Of a stretch of 64,000 nt of DNA, positions 16,923 to 26,598 are shown in pieces. The notes under the pieces are model-generated. The model had not been told where the DNA came from, ran no database searches, and saw only the letters and a program-made list of their open reading frames with translations. Each line of letters begins with the position of its first letter. The stretch's first letter is position 1. Made by a program: the position numbers and the translations under genes. Source of the DNA: Bog-105 sp965277435 (GTDB lineage: Bacteria; Acidobacteriota; Terriglobia; Bryobacterales; Bryobacteraceae). The stretch spans positions 4,154,001 to 4,218,000 of the forward strand of contig OZ255821.1 in NCBI GenBank assembly GCA_965277435.1. The letters run 5' to 3'.

Positions 16923-17846
16923 ATGGCAGACGACCAGCTCATCCACGATCGCTCGCCTTCAACTCGAAGCAGATCGAGGAGCCGGCGAGACAATCTCGCG
17001 CAACTCTCGCTCAAAACACCGGCCATCGCGGCGCTGTTTATCTGGTCTGTCATCCCGCTCGTCATGACGCTCTGGTTCTCGTTCCGGCGTTACAACATGA
17101 TGACGCCCGATCAAACGGGCTTCGATGGTTTCGGCAACTACCGTTATCTGCTGAGCGATCCCAGCCTTGCTTTGTCGATCTGGAACACGATTCTTCTCGT
17201 AGGCTCGGTGCTGGTGATTACCATTGCGATGGGCACGCTGCTGGCGGTGCTTTTCGACCAGGAGTTTTTCGGCCGGGGCGTTGCCAGGGTCCTTGTGCTG
17301 GCGCCGTTTTTCATCATGCCCACCGTCAGCGCGCTGCTTTGGAAGAACATGATGATGCATCCGGATAACGGCTTTATTGCCTTTCTCATGCGATCGGCCG
17401 GTTTCAAGCCGATCGACTGGTTCGGAGTCGCGCCGCTCACCTCCATCATCATCATCGTGTCCTGGCAATGGCTTCCATTCGCGGTGCTCACTTTACTCAC
17501 TGCCGTGCAGTCGCTCGATCCAGAACGCAAGGAGGCTGCTCGCATGGACGGCGCCGGCCCGATCGCCATGTTTCGCTATATCATCTGGCCGCACCTGGGA
17601 CGCGCCATCGCGGCCACCATCATGATCGAGTCGATCTTTTTTCTCGGCATCTTTGCGGAGATCTACGTCACCACCTCGGGCGGCCCCGGCTTTGCGTCAA
17701 CCAATTTATCTTTTCTGATCTATCGCTACGCCCTGATGGAATATGACATCGGCGGCGCCTCTGTTGCCGGTCTGGTCGCTATTGTTCTGGCCAATATTCT
17801 GGCATTGTTTCTGATGCGCTCGTTCGCACGCAACCTGGAAACCTAA
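16923..17846 (+). CDS. ABC transporter permease, polyol importer subunit 1
   Basis: This is a 307-residue MalF/UgpA-type permease with a charged N-terminus and six predicted helices. The cytoplasmic EAA loop, which docks to the ATPase, is EAARMDGAGPIAMFRYII. The motif FAEIYVTTSGGPGFAST before the last helices is typical of sugar importers of the SmoF/MtlF group. It lies 19 bases after the binding-protein gene and 27 before the second permease, so the three are expressed together. Confidence 0.9.
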   Translation: MADDQLIHDRSPSTRSRSRSRRDNLAQLSLKTPAIAALFIWSVIPLVMTLWFSFRRYNMMTPDQTGFDGFGNYRYLLSDPSLALSIWNTILLVGSVLVITIAMGTLLAVLFDQEFFGRGVARVLVLAPFFIMPTVSALLWKNMMMHPDNGFIAFLMRSAGFKPIDWFGVAPLTSIIIIVSWQWLPFAVLTLLTAVQSLDPERKEAARMDGAGPIAMFRYIIWPHLGRAIAATIMIESIFFLGIFAEIYVTTSGGPGFASTNLSFLIYRYALMEYDIGGASVAGLVAIVLANILALFLMRSFARNLET

Positions 17847-17873
17847 AACCTGGAAACCTAACCGGAATAGACA

Positions 17874-18698
17874 ATGCATTCGAAAAAACTTCGGCAGAAA
17901 TGGGCCCTCACGGTTCTCGGTTGGTCGGTCGCGCTGCTGCTCGCGTTCCCGGTATTCTGGATGGTTCTGACCAGCTTCAAGACAGAAACAGCGGCCATCT
18001 CACGCATCCCTCACTTCTTTTTTCAGCCGACCCTGGAAAACTATACGGCAGTGCAGGAGCGAGCCAGTTACTTTCATTTCGCGTGGAACAGTATCGCCGT
18101 ATCCTTCGGGTCGACGCTGCTTGCGCTGGCCCTTGCCGTTCCCTCGGCTTACGCGATGGCCTTCTTTCCTACCAGGCGCACGAAAGAGATTCTTCTGTGG
18201 ATGCTTTCCACCAAGATGATGCCCTCTGTCGGAGTTCTCGTTCCGGTGTATCTCATCTTTCGCGACATTGGACTGCTCGACACCAGGACAGGCCTGCTCG
18301 CTATCGATGCTCTGCTCAATCTCCCGATCGTCATTTGGATGCTCTACACGTTTTTCAAAGAAGTGCCCCGTGAAGTTCTGGAAGCCGCTCGCATGGACGG
18401 CGCAGGACCGGTCCGGGAGCTCTATAACCTGCTTCTGCCGTTGTCGATGCCTGGTATCGTCTCAACCAGTCTGCTCGCTATTATTCTTTCCTGGAACGAG
18501 GCCTTCTGGAGCTTGACTCTGACGGCCGCGAAAGCAGCTCCGCTCACCGCTTTCATCGCGTCTTTTTCCAGCCCTGAAGGGCTCTTCTATGCGAAGCTTT
18601 CGGCTGCTTCCACCATGGCCATCGCACCTATTTTGATTCTCGGATGGATGAGTCAAAAGCAACTGGTTCGCGGCCTTACATTCGGCGCGGTCAAGTAA
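17874..18698 (+). CDS. ABC transporter permease, polyol importer subunit 2
   Basis: This is a 274-residue MalG/UgpE-type permease. Helix 1 is LTVLGWSVALLLAFPVFWMV, followed by the periplasmic segment with FFFQPTLENY. The EAA loop reads EAARMDGAGPVRELYNLL. The C-terminus ends in MSQKQLVRGLTFGAVK, the usual ending of this subunit. It pairs with the upstream permease to form the SmoG/MtlG-like half of the channel, and the ATPase gene starts 14 bases downstream. Confidence 0.9.
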   Translation: MHSKKLRQKWALTVLGWSVALLLAFPVFWMVLTSFKTETAAISRIPHFFFQPTLENYTAVQERASYFHFAWNSIAVSFGSTLLALALAVPSAYAMAFFPTRRTKEILLWMLSTKMMPSVGVLVPVYLIFRDIGLLDTRTGLLAIDALLNLPIVIWMLYTFFKEVPREVLEAARMDGAGPVRELYNLLLPLSMPGIVSTSLLAIILSWNEAFWSLTLTAAKAAPLTAFIASFSSPEGLFYAKLSAASTMAIAPILILGWMSQKQLVRGLTFGAVK

Positions 18699-18712
18699 GA
18701 CAGGAGCACGAA

Positions 18713-19798
18713 ATGGCAACTGTGGAACTGAAACAGATACGCAAAAGCTATGACAGCTCCGAGGTCATCAAAGGAATCGATCTGACGATTCACGATCAGG
18801 AGTTGACCGTCTTCGTTGGCCCTTCCGGCTGCGGCAAATCTACTCTTCTGCGACTCATAGCCGGACTCGAAGAAATCACCTCAGGCGACCTGCTGATCGA
18901 CGGTCGAAAGATGAACGATGTTGCTCCAGCCAAGCGCGGGCTCGCGATTGTTTTCCAGAGTTATGCGCTGTACCCGCACATGAACGTGGCCGAGAACATG
19001 TCCTTTAGCCTGAAACTTGCTGGTATACCCAAAGCGGAGCGCGAGAAGAAAGTATTGGAGGCCGCACGCATCCTCAATCTCGAAACGTTCCTCGATCGAA
19101 AGCCGAGAGCATTGTCGGGAGGCCAGCGCCAGCGCGTCGCGATTGGACGCGCGATCGTCCGCGATCCAAAGGTCTTCCTCTTCGATGAACCGTTATCGAA
19201 TCTCGACGCTGCGTTGCGGGTCCGGATGCGTCTCGAATTGACTAAGCTTCACCGGCAATTGCGCGCCACCATGATCTATGTCACGCACGATCAGGTGGAA
19301 GCCATGACTATGGCCGACCGCATCGTTGTCCTGCACGCCGGTGTTGTCGAGCAAGTCGGTACTCCCATGGACCTTTATCGTTGCCCCCGTAATCTCTTCG
19401 TGGCAGGGTTCATCGGATCTCCCCGGATGAACTTTCTGGATGCTTCTATTTCGCAAATTGTTCCGGATGGAGCAGTGATCGGCTTAGCCAATGGAGCGAC
19501 GCTTGAAGTCATGACGAACTCCGAAACAGTCGCCATGGGGGAGAAAGTGACCGCCGGCATTCGACCAGAGCACATCAAGCTTGTTGCTGCCGGAGGTATT
19601 CCCGCGCTCGTACAGGCCGTCGAGCATCTCGGCAGTGAGAGTTATGTGCACCTCAAACTCGAATATGGGGAGCTTCTTACGGTAAAGATCTATGAAGAGA
19701 CTGGCGTTCGTCCCGATCAGCAGGTCCAACTCAAAATGGACCCGAGATTTCTACATTTGTTCGATCGAAACGGTAATGCAATGAGAGACCGACCATGA
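18713..19798 (+). CDS. ABC transporter ATP-binding protein (UgpC/MalK type)
   Basis: This importer ATPase of 361 residues has Walker A GPSGCGKST, the Q-loop in FQSYALYPHM, the signature LSGGQRQR, Walker B VFLFDEPLSNLD and the H-loop VTHDQ. The C-terminal third is the TOBE regulatory domain of the MalK/UgpC/SmoK group (TAGIRPEHIKLV). The ATG at 18713 has CAGGAG 7 bases upstream. Its stop overlaps the mannitol dehydrogenase start (ATGA at 19795), tying transport to catabolism. Confidence 0.92.
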   Translation: MATVELKQIRKSYDSSEVIKGIDLTIHDQELTVFVGPSGCGKSTLLRLIAGLEEITSGDLLIDGRKMNDVAPAKRGLAIVFQSYALYPHMNVAENMSFSLKLAGIPKAEREKKVLEAARILNLETFLDRKPRALSGGQRQRVAIGRAIVRDPKVFLFDEPLSNLDAALRVRMRLELTKLHRQLRATMIYVTHDQVEAMTMADRIVVLHAGVVEQVGTPMDLYRCPRNLFVAGFIGSPRMNFLDASISQIVPDGAVIGLANGATLEVMTNSETVAMGEKVTAGIRPEHIKLVAAGGIPALVQAVEHLGSESYVHLKLEYGELLTVKIYEETGVRPDQQVQLKMDPRFLHLFDRNGNAMRDRP

Positions 19799-21309
19799 CC
19801 TCCAATCGCTCGAGTATCCGGCTCAGCAGCGCCAACTTGATGAAGCTCGGAAGCGAAGTAAGAACTCCTGCTTACGATCGCAGCAAGCTGCGGCAACACA
19901 CTGTGCATATGGGCGTCGGCGGATTTCACCGGGCGCATCAGGCAGTCTACCTGGATGATTTGCTGGCCCTAGAGAATACTGAGCGATGGGGTGAGTGTGG
20001 AATCGGTGTGTTGCAAAGTGACGACCGCATGCGAGATGCCCTGCAGAGCCAGGAGTTCCTTTACACCGTTCTTGAACGCAGCGCGAACGAACAGGCGGCC
20101 CGCGTGGTCGGCTCGCTCGTTGACTACATCTACGCTCCCGAGAATCGTGAAGCCGCTATTGAAAAACTGGCTGCGGTAGAGACACGCATTGTGTCTTTGA
20201 CGATTACGGAAGGAGGTTATTTCATAGATGAGGGCACCGGTGAGTTTCTCGCCGGCCATCCCGATATCCAACATGATCTGCAGCATCCGGCCGAACCGGT
20301 AACCTCGTTGGGCCTGATCGCAGAAGCTTTAGACCGGCGTCGGAAGCGCGGGTTGCCGCCCTTTACTGTCATGTCCTGCGACAATCTCCAGGGTAACGGC
20401 CATGTTGTAAGTAAAGTTCTGCTTGCCTTTACAGGTCTCGGCAACCGCCCACTCCAGCAATGGATCGCTGATCACGTCGCATTCCCTAACAGCATGGTCG
20501 ATCGCATAACACCGGCAACCACCGCCACAGATATCGCATCCTTGTCGGACAGGTTTGGTCTGGATGACGCCTGGCCGGTCGTCACCGAGCCCTTCCGCCA
20601 ATGGGTGATTGAAGACAATTTTTGTAACGGCCGGCCCGAGTGGGAGAAGGTTGGCGCGCAGCTGATCTCGGATGTCGCTCCTTACGAGATTATGAAAATG
20701 CGTCTCTTGAACGGCAGCCATCTTGCCATGGCTTACCTCGGCGCACTGCATGGCTTCACCTATGTGCACGAGATCATGCTCGACCCGCTCTTCCGTTCTT
20801 TCCTCGAAGCCTTCATGGCCGAAGTGACGCCGGTCGTTCCGCAGATCCCCGGCGTATCCGTGACCGAATACAAAATCTCTTTGATGCAACGTTTCTCGAA
20901 CCCCACTATCAACGATCAGGTGACCCGGATAGCCTCTGAAGGCTCCGCAAAAATGCCCAAGTGGCTTCTTCCTTCAATCGTTGAGTTGCTCGACCAGCGC
21001 GGCCCGACCGATCTGCTGAGCCTGGTAGTCGCCAGTTGGATCTTCTATCTCGGCCGCGGCATCGACGAGCCCGGGCAGCCTCTTAACATCATCGATGCGC
21101 GCCGAGCGGAACTCACTGAGATGGCAAAACGATCCACAACCGATCCACGCCCGATGCTCGCCGTCAAATCGATATTCGGTGAGAAGCTGCCGGCCAACGA
21201 CACGTTCGTGCAGTCAGTGAAAAACGCGCTGCAGATACTTTCTAACGTGGGCGTATCGGCCACCCTGCGCGACTACCTTCCCGGATCTGTAATGTCTGGA
21301 AACGTGTAG
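19795..21309 (+). CDS. Mannitol 2-dehydrogenase family polyol dehydrogenase
   Basis: This 504-residue enzyme belongs to the long-chain polyol-specific dehydrogenases (mannitol dehydrogenase/fructuronate reductase). The N-terminal NAD motif is MGVGGFHRAHQAVYLDDLL. MSCDNLQGNG and DRITPATT follow, and the catalytic Lys is in KMRLLNGSHLAMAYLG. It oxidises mannitol, or a related polyol such as arabitol or sorbitol, to the ketose. Being coupled to a polyol ABC importer, it most likely handles the imported polyol in the cytoplasm. No kinase for the resulting ketose is seen next to it. Confidence 0.9.
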   Translation: MTSNRSSIRLSSANLMKLGSEVRTPAYDRSKLRQHTVHMGVGGFHRAHQAVYLDDLLALENTERWGECGIGVLQSDDRMRDALQSQEFLYTVLERSANEQAARVVGSLVDYIYAPENREAAIEKLAAVETRIVSLTITEGGYFIDEGTGEFLAGHPDIQHDLQHPAEPVTSLGLIAEALDRRRKRGLPPFTVMSCDNLQGNGHVVSKVLLAFTGLGNRPLQQWIADHVAFPNSMVDRITPATTATDIASLSDRFGLDDAWPVVTEPFRQWVIEDNFCNGRPEWEKVGAQLISDVAPYEIMKMRLLNGSHLAMAYLGALHGFTYVHEIMLDPLFRSFLEAFMAEVTPVVPQIPGVSVTEYKISLMQRFSNPTINDQVTRIASEGSAKMPKWLLPSIVELLDQRGPTDLLSLVVASWIFYLGRGIDEPGQPLNIIDARRAELTEMAKRSTTDPRPMLAVKSIFGEKLPANDTFVQSVKNALQILSNVGVSATLRDYLPGSVMSGNV

Positions 21310-21321
21310 TCTTCTAACGGT

Positions 21322-21735
21322 TCAGCGTGTGGAGCTACTTCTCAGACGCCACCCGTACATAGTTGTGAGTTCGGCGATGCGAGCCTCCGTGTCTGCTGCA
21401 ATGCAGGCGGCATATGCCGTTGGTGCGGCAGAGCCACCGCTGTATAAATTTCGTTCAGCATTGCAATTGACATCGCGGTACTTGATCCAGAGACGCTCGG
21501 CAGTAACTAGTTGGTCCCGTTCCGCTGCTCTCAGGATTTTGCTGATTCGCGTGTAAAGGCGATTGAGCTTGTTGTTGGCAGCTTCCGATGCAGTTATGAA
21601 GCATTGCGTTTCGTTCGCGTCGGAACGAACGTTCTGGCACGGGGCGTTTGGCGAGTTCATATGCTGTGCTTCTGCAAGCGGGACGAATGTTAGTGAAAGC
21701 ATCACAACAATGCAGCCTGCAAGAGCAGAATTCAT
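21322..21735 (-). CDS. LprI-like (DUF1311) secreted protein
   Basis: The product is about 137 residues with a signal peptide (SALAGCIVVMLSLTFVPLAEA) followed by one LprI domain. The visible pattern includes four conserved Cys, the helix KLNRLYTRISKILRAAERDQ, AERLWIKYRDVNC, GGSAAPTAYAAC, and the end EARIAELTTMYGW. Mycobacterial LprI inhibits lysozyme, but most members have no tested role. I chose the ATG at 21735 at the signal peptide; upstream codons up to 21765 are possible. It lies 12 bases from the 3' end of the convergent mannitol dehydrogenase. Confidence 0.85.
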   Translation of the reverse strand: MNSALAGCIVVMLSLTFVPLAEAQHMNSPNAPCQNVRSDANETQCFITASEAANNKLNRLYTRISKILRAAERDQLVTAERLWIKYRDVNCNAERNLYSGGSAAPTAYAACIAADTEARIAELTTMYGWRLRSSSTR

Positions 21736-21768
21736 CACCCCATCGTGTCCGCCGAAGCCAAACAAAAA

Positions 21769-21806
21769 GCGGGTGCGACGTTCCTAACAACGAAACGCAC
21801 ACCCGC
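21769..21806 (-). terminator. Rho-independent terminator of the phosphatase gene
   Basis: On the minus strand, 18 bases after the stop of the phosphatase gene, the arms GCGGGTG and CACCCGC pair. Inner CGTT and AACG can also pair, and TTTTTGTTT follows directly. This has the shape of an intrinsic terminator and lies before the LprI-like gene. Confidence 0.65.
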
Positions 21807-21823
21807 GCTGATCCTTACCGCAC

Positions 21824-23554
21824 TCAGTTATTCCAGTTAAAATTACTGCCAGGAAGAACCGTCGTGCCTTCCTGCCGGACGGCATCCAGATCGCTCGGTT
21901 GCAGTCCGAGTGATTTGAGAATCGTGGGAGCAACCTGACTTGTCGTTACCGAGTTGGTAATCGTTCGCGGCAAAATCTTCGGATTCGCCACGAGCATAAT
22001 CACGTTGGTATCGTCGTGCGCGAACCCGCCGTGTTCAGACAATTTCGCGGTGCTTCCGGTATAAATAACACCCACGTTCGGCGCCACAATGATGTCGGGT
22101 GAACGCGGATCGCCATAGGGCGGCAGGCCCGGCGGGTTGAACATCTGATTCAGGCTTGCCCCGTAGAAGATTTGACCGATGCCGGCTTTCGTAGCGTTCG
22201 CCTCCAGCATGGATACCGCATTCAGAGTCTGGTGAGAATCGGCCAGCCACAGCAGCGAGACGTCATCTTCTGTCGGTCCGATGCCCGTCGGGTTGAGCGG
22301 GCTTTCAGAGAAAGGCAGGAGCGAAGCAAGGATGTTCGCGGGTGATTCACCGTTATCGCCGCTGTGTCCGGGGATCGGGAAAAAACGATGCGGATCGACC
22401 GGCGACTGGCCATGCTTGGCGGTAATGATAATGAGGGTCGAATCATACAGCCCCTGATCTTTCAACCCGGATACCATCTGCCCGATCGATGCATCCACGT
22501 ACTGGATTTCACGCAGCAGTTCCGTCGTCGGAGTGCCCGCGGCGTCCACATATCCGCCTGTGCCGATGTTTTTTTCGATCAGCTTCTGTCCTACGCTCAC
22601 GGCCTGGAAATTCATGCCGAAAATCTGCGGAACGGGTGCGGTGCGCACGCCGCCGTGCCGGCGTCCGGCAATCTCATGAAGAATCGCATTTACTTTAATC
22701 GTGTCGTAGCAGCGGATGTTCTGAAAACTATCGGTCCAGGAACCCGTCTGCGAAGGGTCAGGGATGCTGGCGCACGACGTCCCATCCGGGGTCGAAATCC
22801 CGGGTAGCGGCACTACGAGGGAGTTAATGTCGGGCGAGAAGTAGTCGTCCACATTCGTGCCATTGCCGGGACCGGAAACGGATGAGTAGGAGGGGTGCTT
22901 GTCGGACCAGGCCGTGTAGCCGCCGGCAGCATGGATCACGCCGAAGATGGTGTTGGTGCGGACAAAATTCCAGGGATAAACCGGGGCGCATCTATTGGCC
23001 GGATCACGAATGAGACGCGCTGCGTCGATCGATGCGATGCCGCCGTCGGTTAACCCGGCGCCCGGCGCACCGCCATTTAACTTTGTCTGATCGATGTCGA
23101 TTCCTTCTTCATACTCTGTCCGAGTTCCCGGAGGCGTCGCTCCCGCCACGCACGGGCCTGCCGCTAGACCGTTGCCGGTTGTTTTAGCAGGAGGCGCTAG
23201 AGATCGATCATAGGCGACGTCGTAAAACGCTCCGAACGTGCGCGGTGAGCCACCCGTCACAATGGCCATCAAGCCCGGGAAGGAGTCAGATGGTTTCGAG
23301 GTGGAGGTATTGAGGTAATTCAATCCGGTTTGGCCGAGGGTGGCAAGCGTCGGGCAGTAGGGCTGACCGCCGTTCACGCCGCTGATTCCAGCCGAGCAAT
23401 TCAGGTAATCGACTGCATGCAGCCCGTCTACGCTGATGAGCAGCACATGACGGACTTCTTTAGTGCCCCAGTCGCGATTCTGCGCGCTTGCCATGGTTGC
23501 TGCAAGTAAGCCGGGAAGAACCAAAGACAAGGCTCTTTTTGTAGTGATAAGCAA
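21824..23554 (-). CDS. Alkaline phosphatase superfamily phosphodiesterase, secreted
   Basis: This 576-residue enzyme has a signal peptide (LSLVLPGLLAATMASA). Metal and catalytic motifs of the type I phosphodiesterase/nucleotide pyrophosphatase group are visible: LLISVDGLHAVDY (metal Asp), SKPSDSFPGLMAIV (nucleophile Ser or Thr region), TAKHGQSPVD (metal Asp/His region) and SEHGGFAHDD (metal His and Asp). The start is a TTG at 23554, preceded by GGAGAG. Likely activity is hydrolysis of phosphate mono- or diesters outside the cytoplasm. It ends in a good terminator and is divergent from the kinase gene at 23739. Confidence 0.85.
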   Translation of the reverse strand: MLITTKRALSLVLPGLLAATMASAQNRDWGTKEVRHVLLISVDGLHAVDYLNCSAGISGVNGGQPYCPTLATLGQTGLNYLNTSTSKPSDSFPGLMAIVTGGSPRTFGAFYDVAYDRSLAPPAKTTGNGLAAGPCVAGATPPGTRTEYEEGIDIDQTKLNGGAPGAGLTDGGIASIDAARLIRDPANRCAPVYPWNFVRTNTIFGVIHAAGGYTAWSDKHPSYSSVSGPGNGTNVDDYFSPDINSLVVPLPGISTPDGTSCASIPDPSQTGSWTDSFQNIRCYDTIKVNAILHEIAGRRHGGVRTAPVPQIFGMNFQAVSVGQKLIEKNIGTGGYVDAAGTPTTELLREIQYVDASIGQMVSGLKDQGLYDSTLIIITAKHGQSPVDPHRFFPIPGHSGDNGESPANILASLLPFSESPLNPTGIGPTEDDVSLLWLADSHQTLNAVSMLEANATKAGIGQIFYGASLNQMFNPPGLPPYGDPRSPDIIVAPNVGVIYTGSTAKLSEHGGFAHDDTNVIMLVANPKILPRTITNSVTTSQVAPTILKSLGLQPSDLDAVRQEGTTVLPGSNFNWNN

Positions 23555-23738
23555 GGTACTCTCCTGGATACTCTTCTTACCAGGATTTGTATTGCAGGGA
23601 TGTGAATGCAGGAGATGTTCTTACAAGAAAACCGTTGATGCGTATTTCTACTGGTCGCGCTGCTTCTATCGTGAGCAGCACAATGAGTCCGCTATCCCGC
23701 CTGCGCGATAATTAAGCACACCCGAACCGCTTCTTACC

Positions 23739-26525
23739 GTGAATGATCATTCCATGGTGGGCCGAACCGTTTCCACTTACGAGATTCTCGAGAGTCTCGG
23801 AGAAGGCGGTATGGGCGTCGTTTACAAAGCGCGCGATACCAGGCTCGAGCGTTTTGTAGCGCTCAAGTTTCTCAAGCCCGAGGGCATTACACCGGAACGA
23901 AAGCTGCGCTTTCTCCAGGAAGCACGTTCGCTCTCAGGCCTGAACCATCCCAATATTGTGCACGTTCACGACATTGGGGAGTGGGAAGGCATGGACTTCA
24001 TTGCGATGGAGTTCGTGGCGGGGACAACGCTGCAGGAACTTCTCGCCGCAGGGCCGCTGGCCTTGCGCGAGGCTTTGAAATTCGCGATTCAGATCGCGGA
24101 TGCCGTCTCAGCAGCGCACGAAGCCGGCATCGTTCATCGAGATCTCAAGCCCGGCAACATCATTGTCACGGAACGCAAGCGGATCAAAGTCCTGGATTTC
24201 GGACTGGCCAAGCTGGTCGACCCGGAAATTGCAACGAGTGATGCATCGGGATCCTCGGAAACAAAAATCGCCGCCCAGAAGCTGAACTATACGGTGGACG
24301 GCATGCTGGTGGGCAGCATCTCTTATATGTCGCCGGAACAGGCGCTCGGCCAGCGGGTGGATGCGCGCTCGGATATCTTTGCCTTTGGGTCCATTCTCTA
24401 CGAGATGCTGGCGGGAGCCGCCGCTTTTCCCGGATCGAAAGTGGAGACTCTGGCGAACATCATTTATACCGAGCCAAAGCCCTTGAGCGCAATTTCCGCG
24501 GAGATCAATCCAGAGCTGGAGTGGATCGTAGCGCGCTGCTTGCGGAAGGACCCGGCGAGGAGATTCCAAAGCATTGCTGAAGCTCGTTCGGCGCTAGAAG
24601 ATCTGCACTCGGAATCCAGCTCGTCCATCACCCGCCGGCCTGGCTCGTCGTCGGGCGAGATAGCGCTACCCTTGATCGCGCCGGCATCTGCCCAACGGCG
24701 ATCATGGCGTTGGCTGGTGGTGGCGGCGGCTGGAGCCTTGCTGATAGTAACGGGCGCTGGGATCTGGCTTTGGATGTCTCGTCACCGAAGCGCGCCCAGT
24801 CCGCTTCTTCTATCTGGTCCGATCCGCCTGACCACCGAAAGTGGTCTTAACATTTCTCCGGCTGTCTCGGCGGATGGAAAATTCGTCGCCTATGCATCGG
24901 ATCGCGGTGGCAATGGTCACCTGGACATCTGGTTGCGGCAAATCGGCGGGGCAGACGCCATTCGTTTAACCAACGATCCCGAGGATGATGATACCCCCAC
25001 GTTCTCGCCCGACGGAACGCAGATCGCCTTTCATTCGGAGAAGGACGGCGGCGGCCTGTATCTGGTGCCAACGCTCGGCGGACCGGAGCGGCGGCTGGCC
25101 GATGGCGGTAAGGGTCCCCAGTTTTCTCCCGATGGCAGCCAGATCGCCTACTGGACCGGCCCGTTGGTTCCTTATCCGTTGTCGAGTGGGCATCCCGCGA
25201 TCTTCGTGGTGTCCCTCGCCACAGGAATCGTTCGCCGGATTGCTCCCGATTTCGCGGCCGCGCTTCACCCGGTCTGGTCGCCTGATGGCAAGCACCTTCT
25301 GTTTGCCGGCGAACGGGTGAGCGGCCAGAATAATTCCTACGCCTGGTGGATGACTTCCCTAGACAACCATTCAGACAAGCAGGGCGCCCGCACTTGCGGC
25401 AAAATGTTTACCTATGATTTTGCCGCCGAACCCCGCCAATGGACCGGAAACAAAGTCCTGTTCACCGAGGATAGCGACGACCCGACCTATATTGGCGAGG
25501 TGCAGGTGGATCCCGCCACATGCCAGCCCACCGGCGCCCCCAGGCGTTTGCGCAGTGGAACAACCAGCGAGGATTCGCCCAGCCTGGCCCAAAATGGTTC
25601 CCTCGTCTTTTCCAGCGTGAACGACCGGACAAATATTTACAGCATCCAGCTGGTCGAGAAGAACAGCCGAAAGGAAGAGCCGAGAGCGCTCGTCCGCGAT
25701 GAAAGCGACGACGACGCCGGGTCTCTGTCGGGCAACGGAAAACTGCTGGCTTTTTCCTCGTCGCGCACCGGAAACGACGAGATTTGGATCCGCGACTTAC
25801 GGACAGGGGCGGATCGCGAACTGACGTTCGGAGGCGAGCGTCCGAGGATAGTACCCTTAATTTCGCCCGATGGGAAACAAGTTGCCTGGCGGGAGAACAA
25901 CACCAGCAGCGCGGTCGTCCGCATTACGCCTGTCCGGGGCGGGGCATCGATACAGCCCTGCACGCACTGCTCAAAACCGGAAGCCTGGCTTCCGGACAGC
26001 CGGCGTCTGCTTTATGAACTCGGCGCGTTTCCACGTTCTTCTATAGGCTTGCTCAACGTAAGCACCGGTGAGAACTCCACATTCATGAGCCTTGGGCAGC
26101 GCGGTGTGTCGGCAAACAGCATCACCCCGGACGGTAAGTGGTTATTGTTTACTGTTTATGAAAGTGGACAAAACTTCTCTACCTATGCGGCGTCACTCAC
26201 CGGAGTGCAAGCTCCACCACAATCTTCGTGGGTGCAGCTTCTACGGTCGTCTGAGGGCGACGCCAACGCCGTTTGGGCCGATGACGGCAGCTTGCTGGTT
26301 TTTAGTTCTTCCCGGGACGGATTCAACTGCCTGTGGGGCTTGCGAGTGAATCAGTTGACCAAGCGGCGCGAAGGAGAACCGTTCGCGATCCGGCACTTTC
26401 ACGCTCCGTCGTTGCAGCTCGACGCACCTTCTCCGCTTCAACCGGTGGTGCTCGACGGGAATACTGCGATGGTCAGTTTGCACGAGCGGGCGGGGAGTGT
26501 GTGGGAGATACCTGGTACTAATTGA
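23739..26525 (+). CDS. Ser/Thr protein kinase with TM helix and WD40-like sensor
   Basis: This is a 928-residue PknB-like receptor kinase. The kinase domain covers about residues 15-280: glycine loop LGEGGMGVVYKARD, VALKFLK (ATP Lys), catalytic loop HRDLKPGN, DFGLAK and SISYMSPEQALG. A single membrane helix (WLVVAAAGALLIVTGAGIWL) follows at about 330-350. The outer part has repeated WD40-like/TolB beta-propeller blades (FVAYASDRGG, PTFSPDGTQIAF, PQFSPDGSQIAY, PVWSPDGKHLLF and later PDGKQVAW). The start is GTG 23739 or ATG 23754. It ends 73 bases before the lanthipeptide precursor on the same strand. Confidence 0.92.
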   Translation: MNDHSMVGRTVSTYEILESLGEGGMGVVYKARDTRLERFVALKFLKPEGITPERKLRFLQEARSLSGLNHPNIVHVHDIGEWEGMDFIAMEFVAGTTLQELLAAGPLALREALKFAIQIADAVSAAHEAGIVHRDLKPGNIIVTERKRIKVLDFGLAKLVDPEIATSDASGSSETKIAAQKLNYTVDGMLVGSISYMSPEQALGQRVDARSDIFAFGSILYEMLAGAAAFPGSKVETLANIIYTEPKPLSAISAEINPELEWIVARCLRKDPARRFQSIAEARSALEDLHSESSSSITRRPGSSSGEIALPLIAPASAQRRSWRWLVVAAAGALLIVTGAGIWLWMSRHRSAPSPLLLSGPIRLTTESGLNISPAVSADGKFVAYASDRGGNGHLDIWLRQIGGADAIRLTNDPEDDDTPTFSPDGTQIAFHSEKDGGGLYLVPTLGGPERRLADGGKGPQFSPDGSQIAYWTGPLVPYPLSSGHPAIFVVSLATGIVRRIAPDFAAALHPVWSPDGKHLLFAGERVSGQNNSYAWWMTSLDNHSDKQGARTCGKMFTYDFAAEPRQWTGNKVLFTEDSDDPTYIGEVQVDPATCQPTGAPRRLRSGTTSEDSPSLAQNGSLVFSSVNDRTNIYSIQLVEKNSRKEEPRALVRDESDDDAGSLSGNGKLLAFSSSRTGNDEIWIRDLRTGADRELTFGGERPRIVPLISPDGKQVAWRENNTSSAVVRITPVRGGASIQPCTHCSKPEAWLPDSRRLLYELGAFPRSSIGLLNVSTGENSTFMSLGQRGVSANSITPDGKWLLFTVYESGQNFSTYAASLTGVQAPPQSSWVQLLRSSEGDANAVWADDGSLLVFSSSRDGFNCLWGLRVNQLTKRREGEPFAIRHFHAPSLQLDAPSPLQPVVLDGNTAMVSLHERAGSVWEIPGTN

Positions 26526-26547
26526 AACGACGCCGGTCCGCGAACGC

Positions 26548-26576
26548 TTGTTGCCGCGCGTCAATTCTGATACAGT
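26548..26576 (+). promoter_or_regulatory. Candidate promoter of the lanthipeptide cluster
   Basis: TTGTTG at 26548-26553 and TACAGT at 26571-26576 are separated by 17 bases, a plausible sigma-70 type pair. A start of transcription near 26583 would give a short leader before the ATG at 26599. It lies just after the kinase stop at 26525, so the cluster could be transcribed alone or by read-through. Confidence 0.4.
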
Positions 26577-26598
26577 CACTCTCGGGTGCAACGAGTTG

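Noticed and set aside
26119..26525. Reading the lanthipeptide precursor as starting at 26497
   Set aside because: This start lies inside the end of the sensor kinase gene and adds residues unlike a leader; the ATG at 26599 follows a promoter and fits better.
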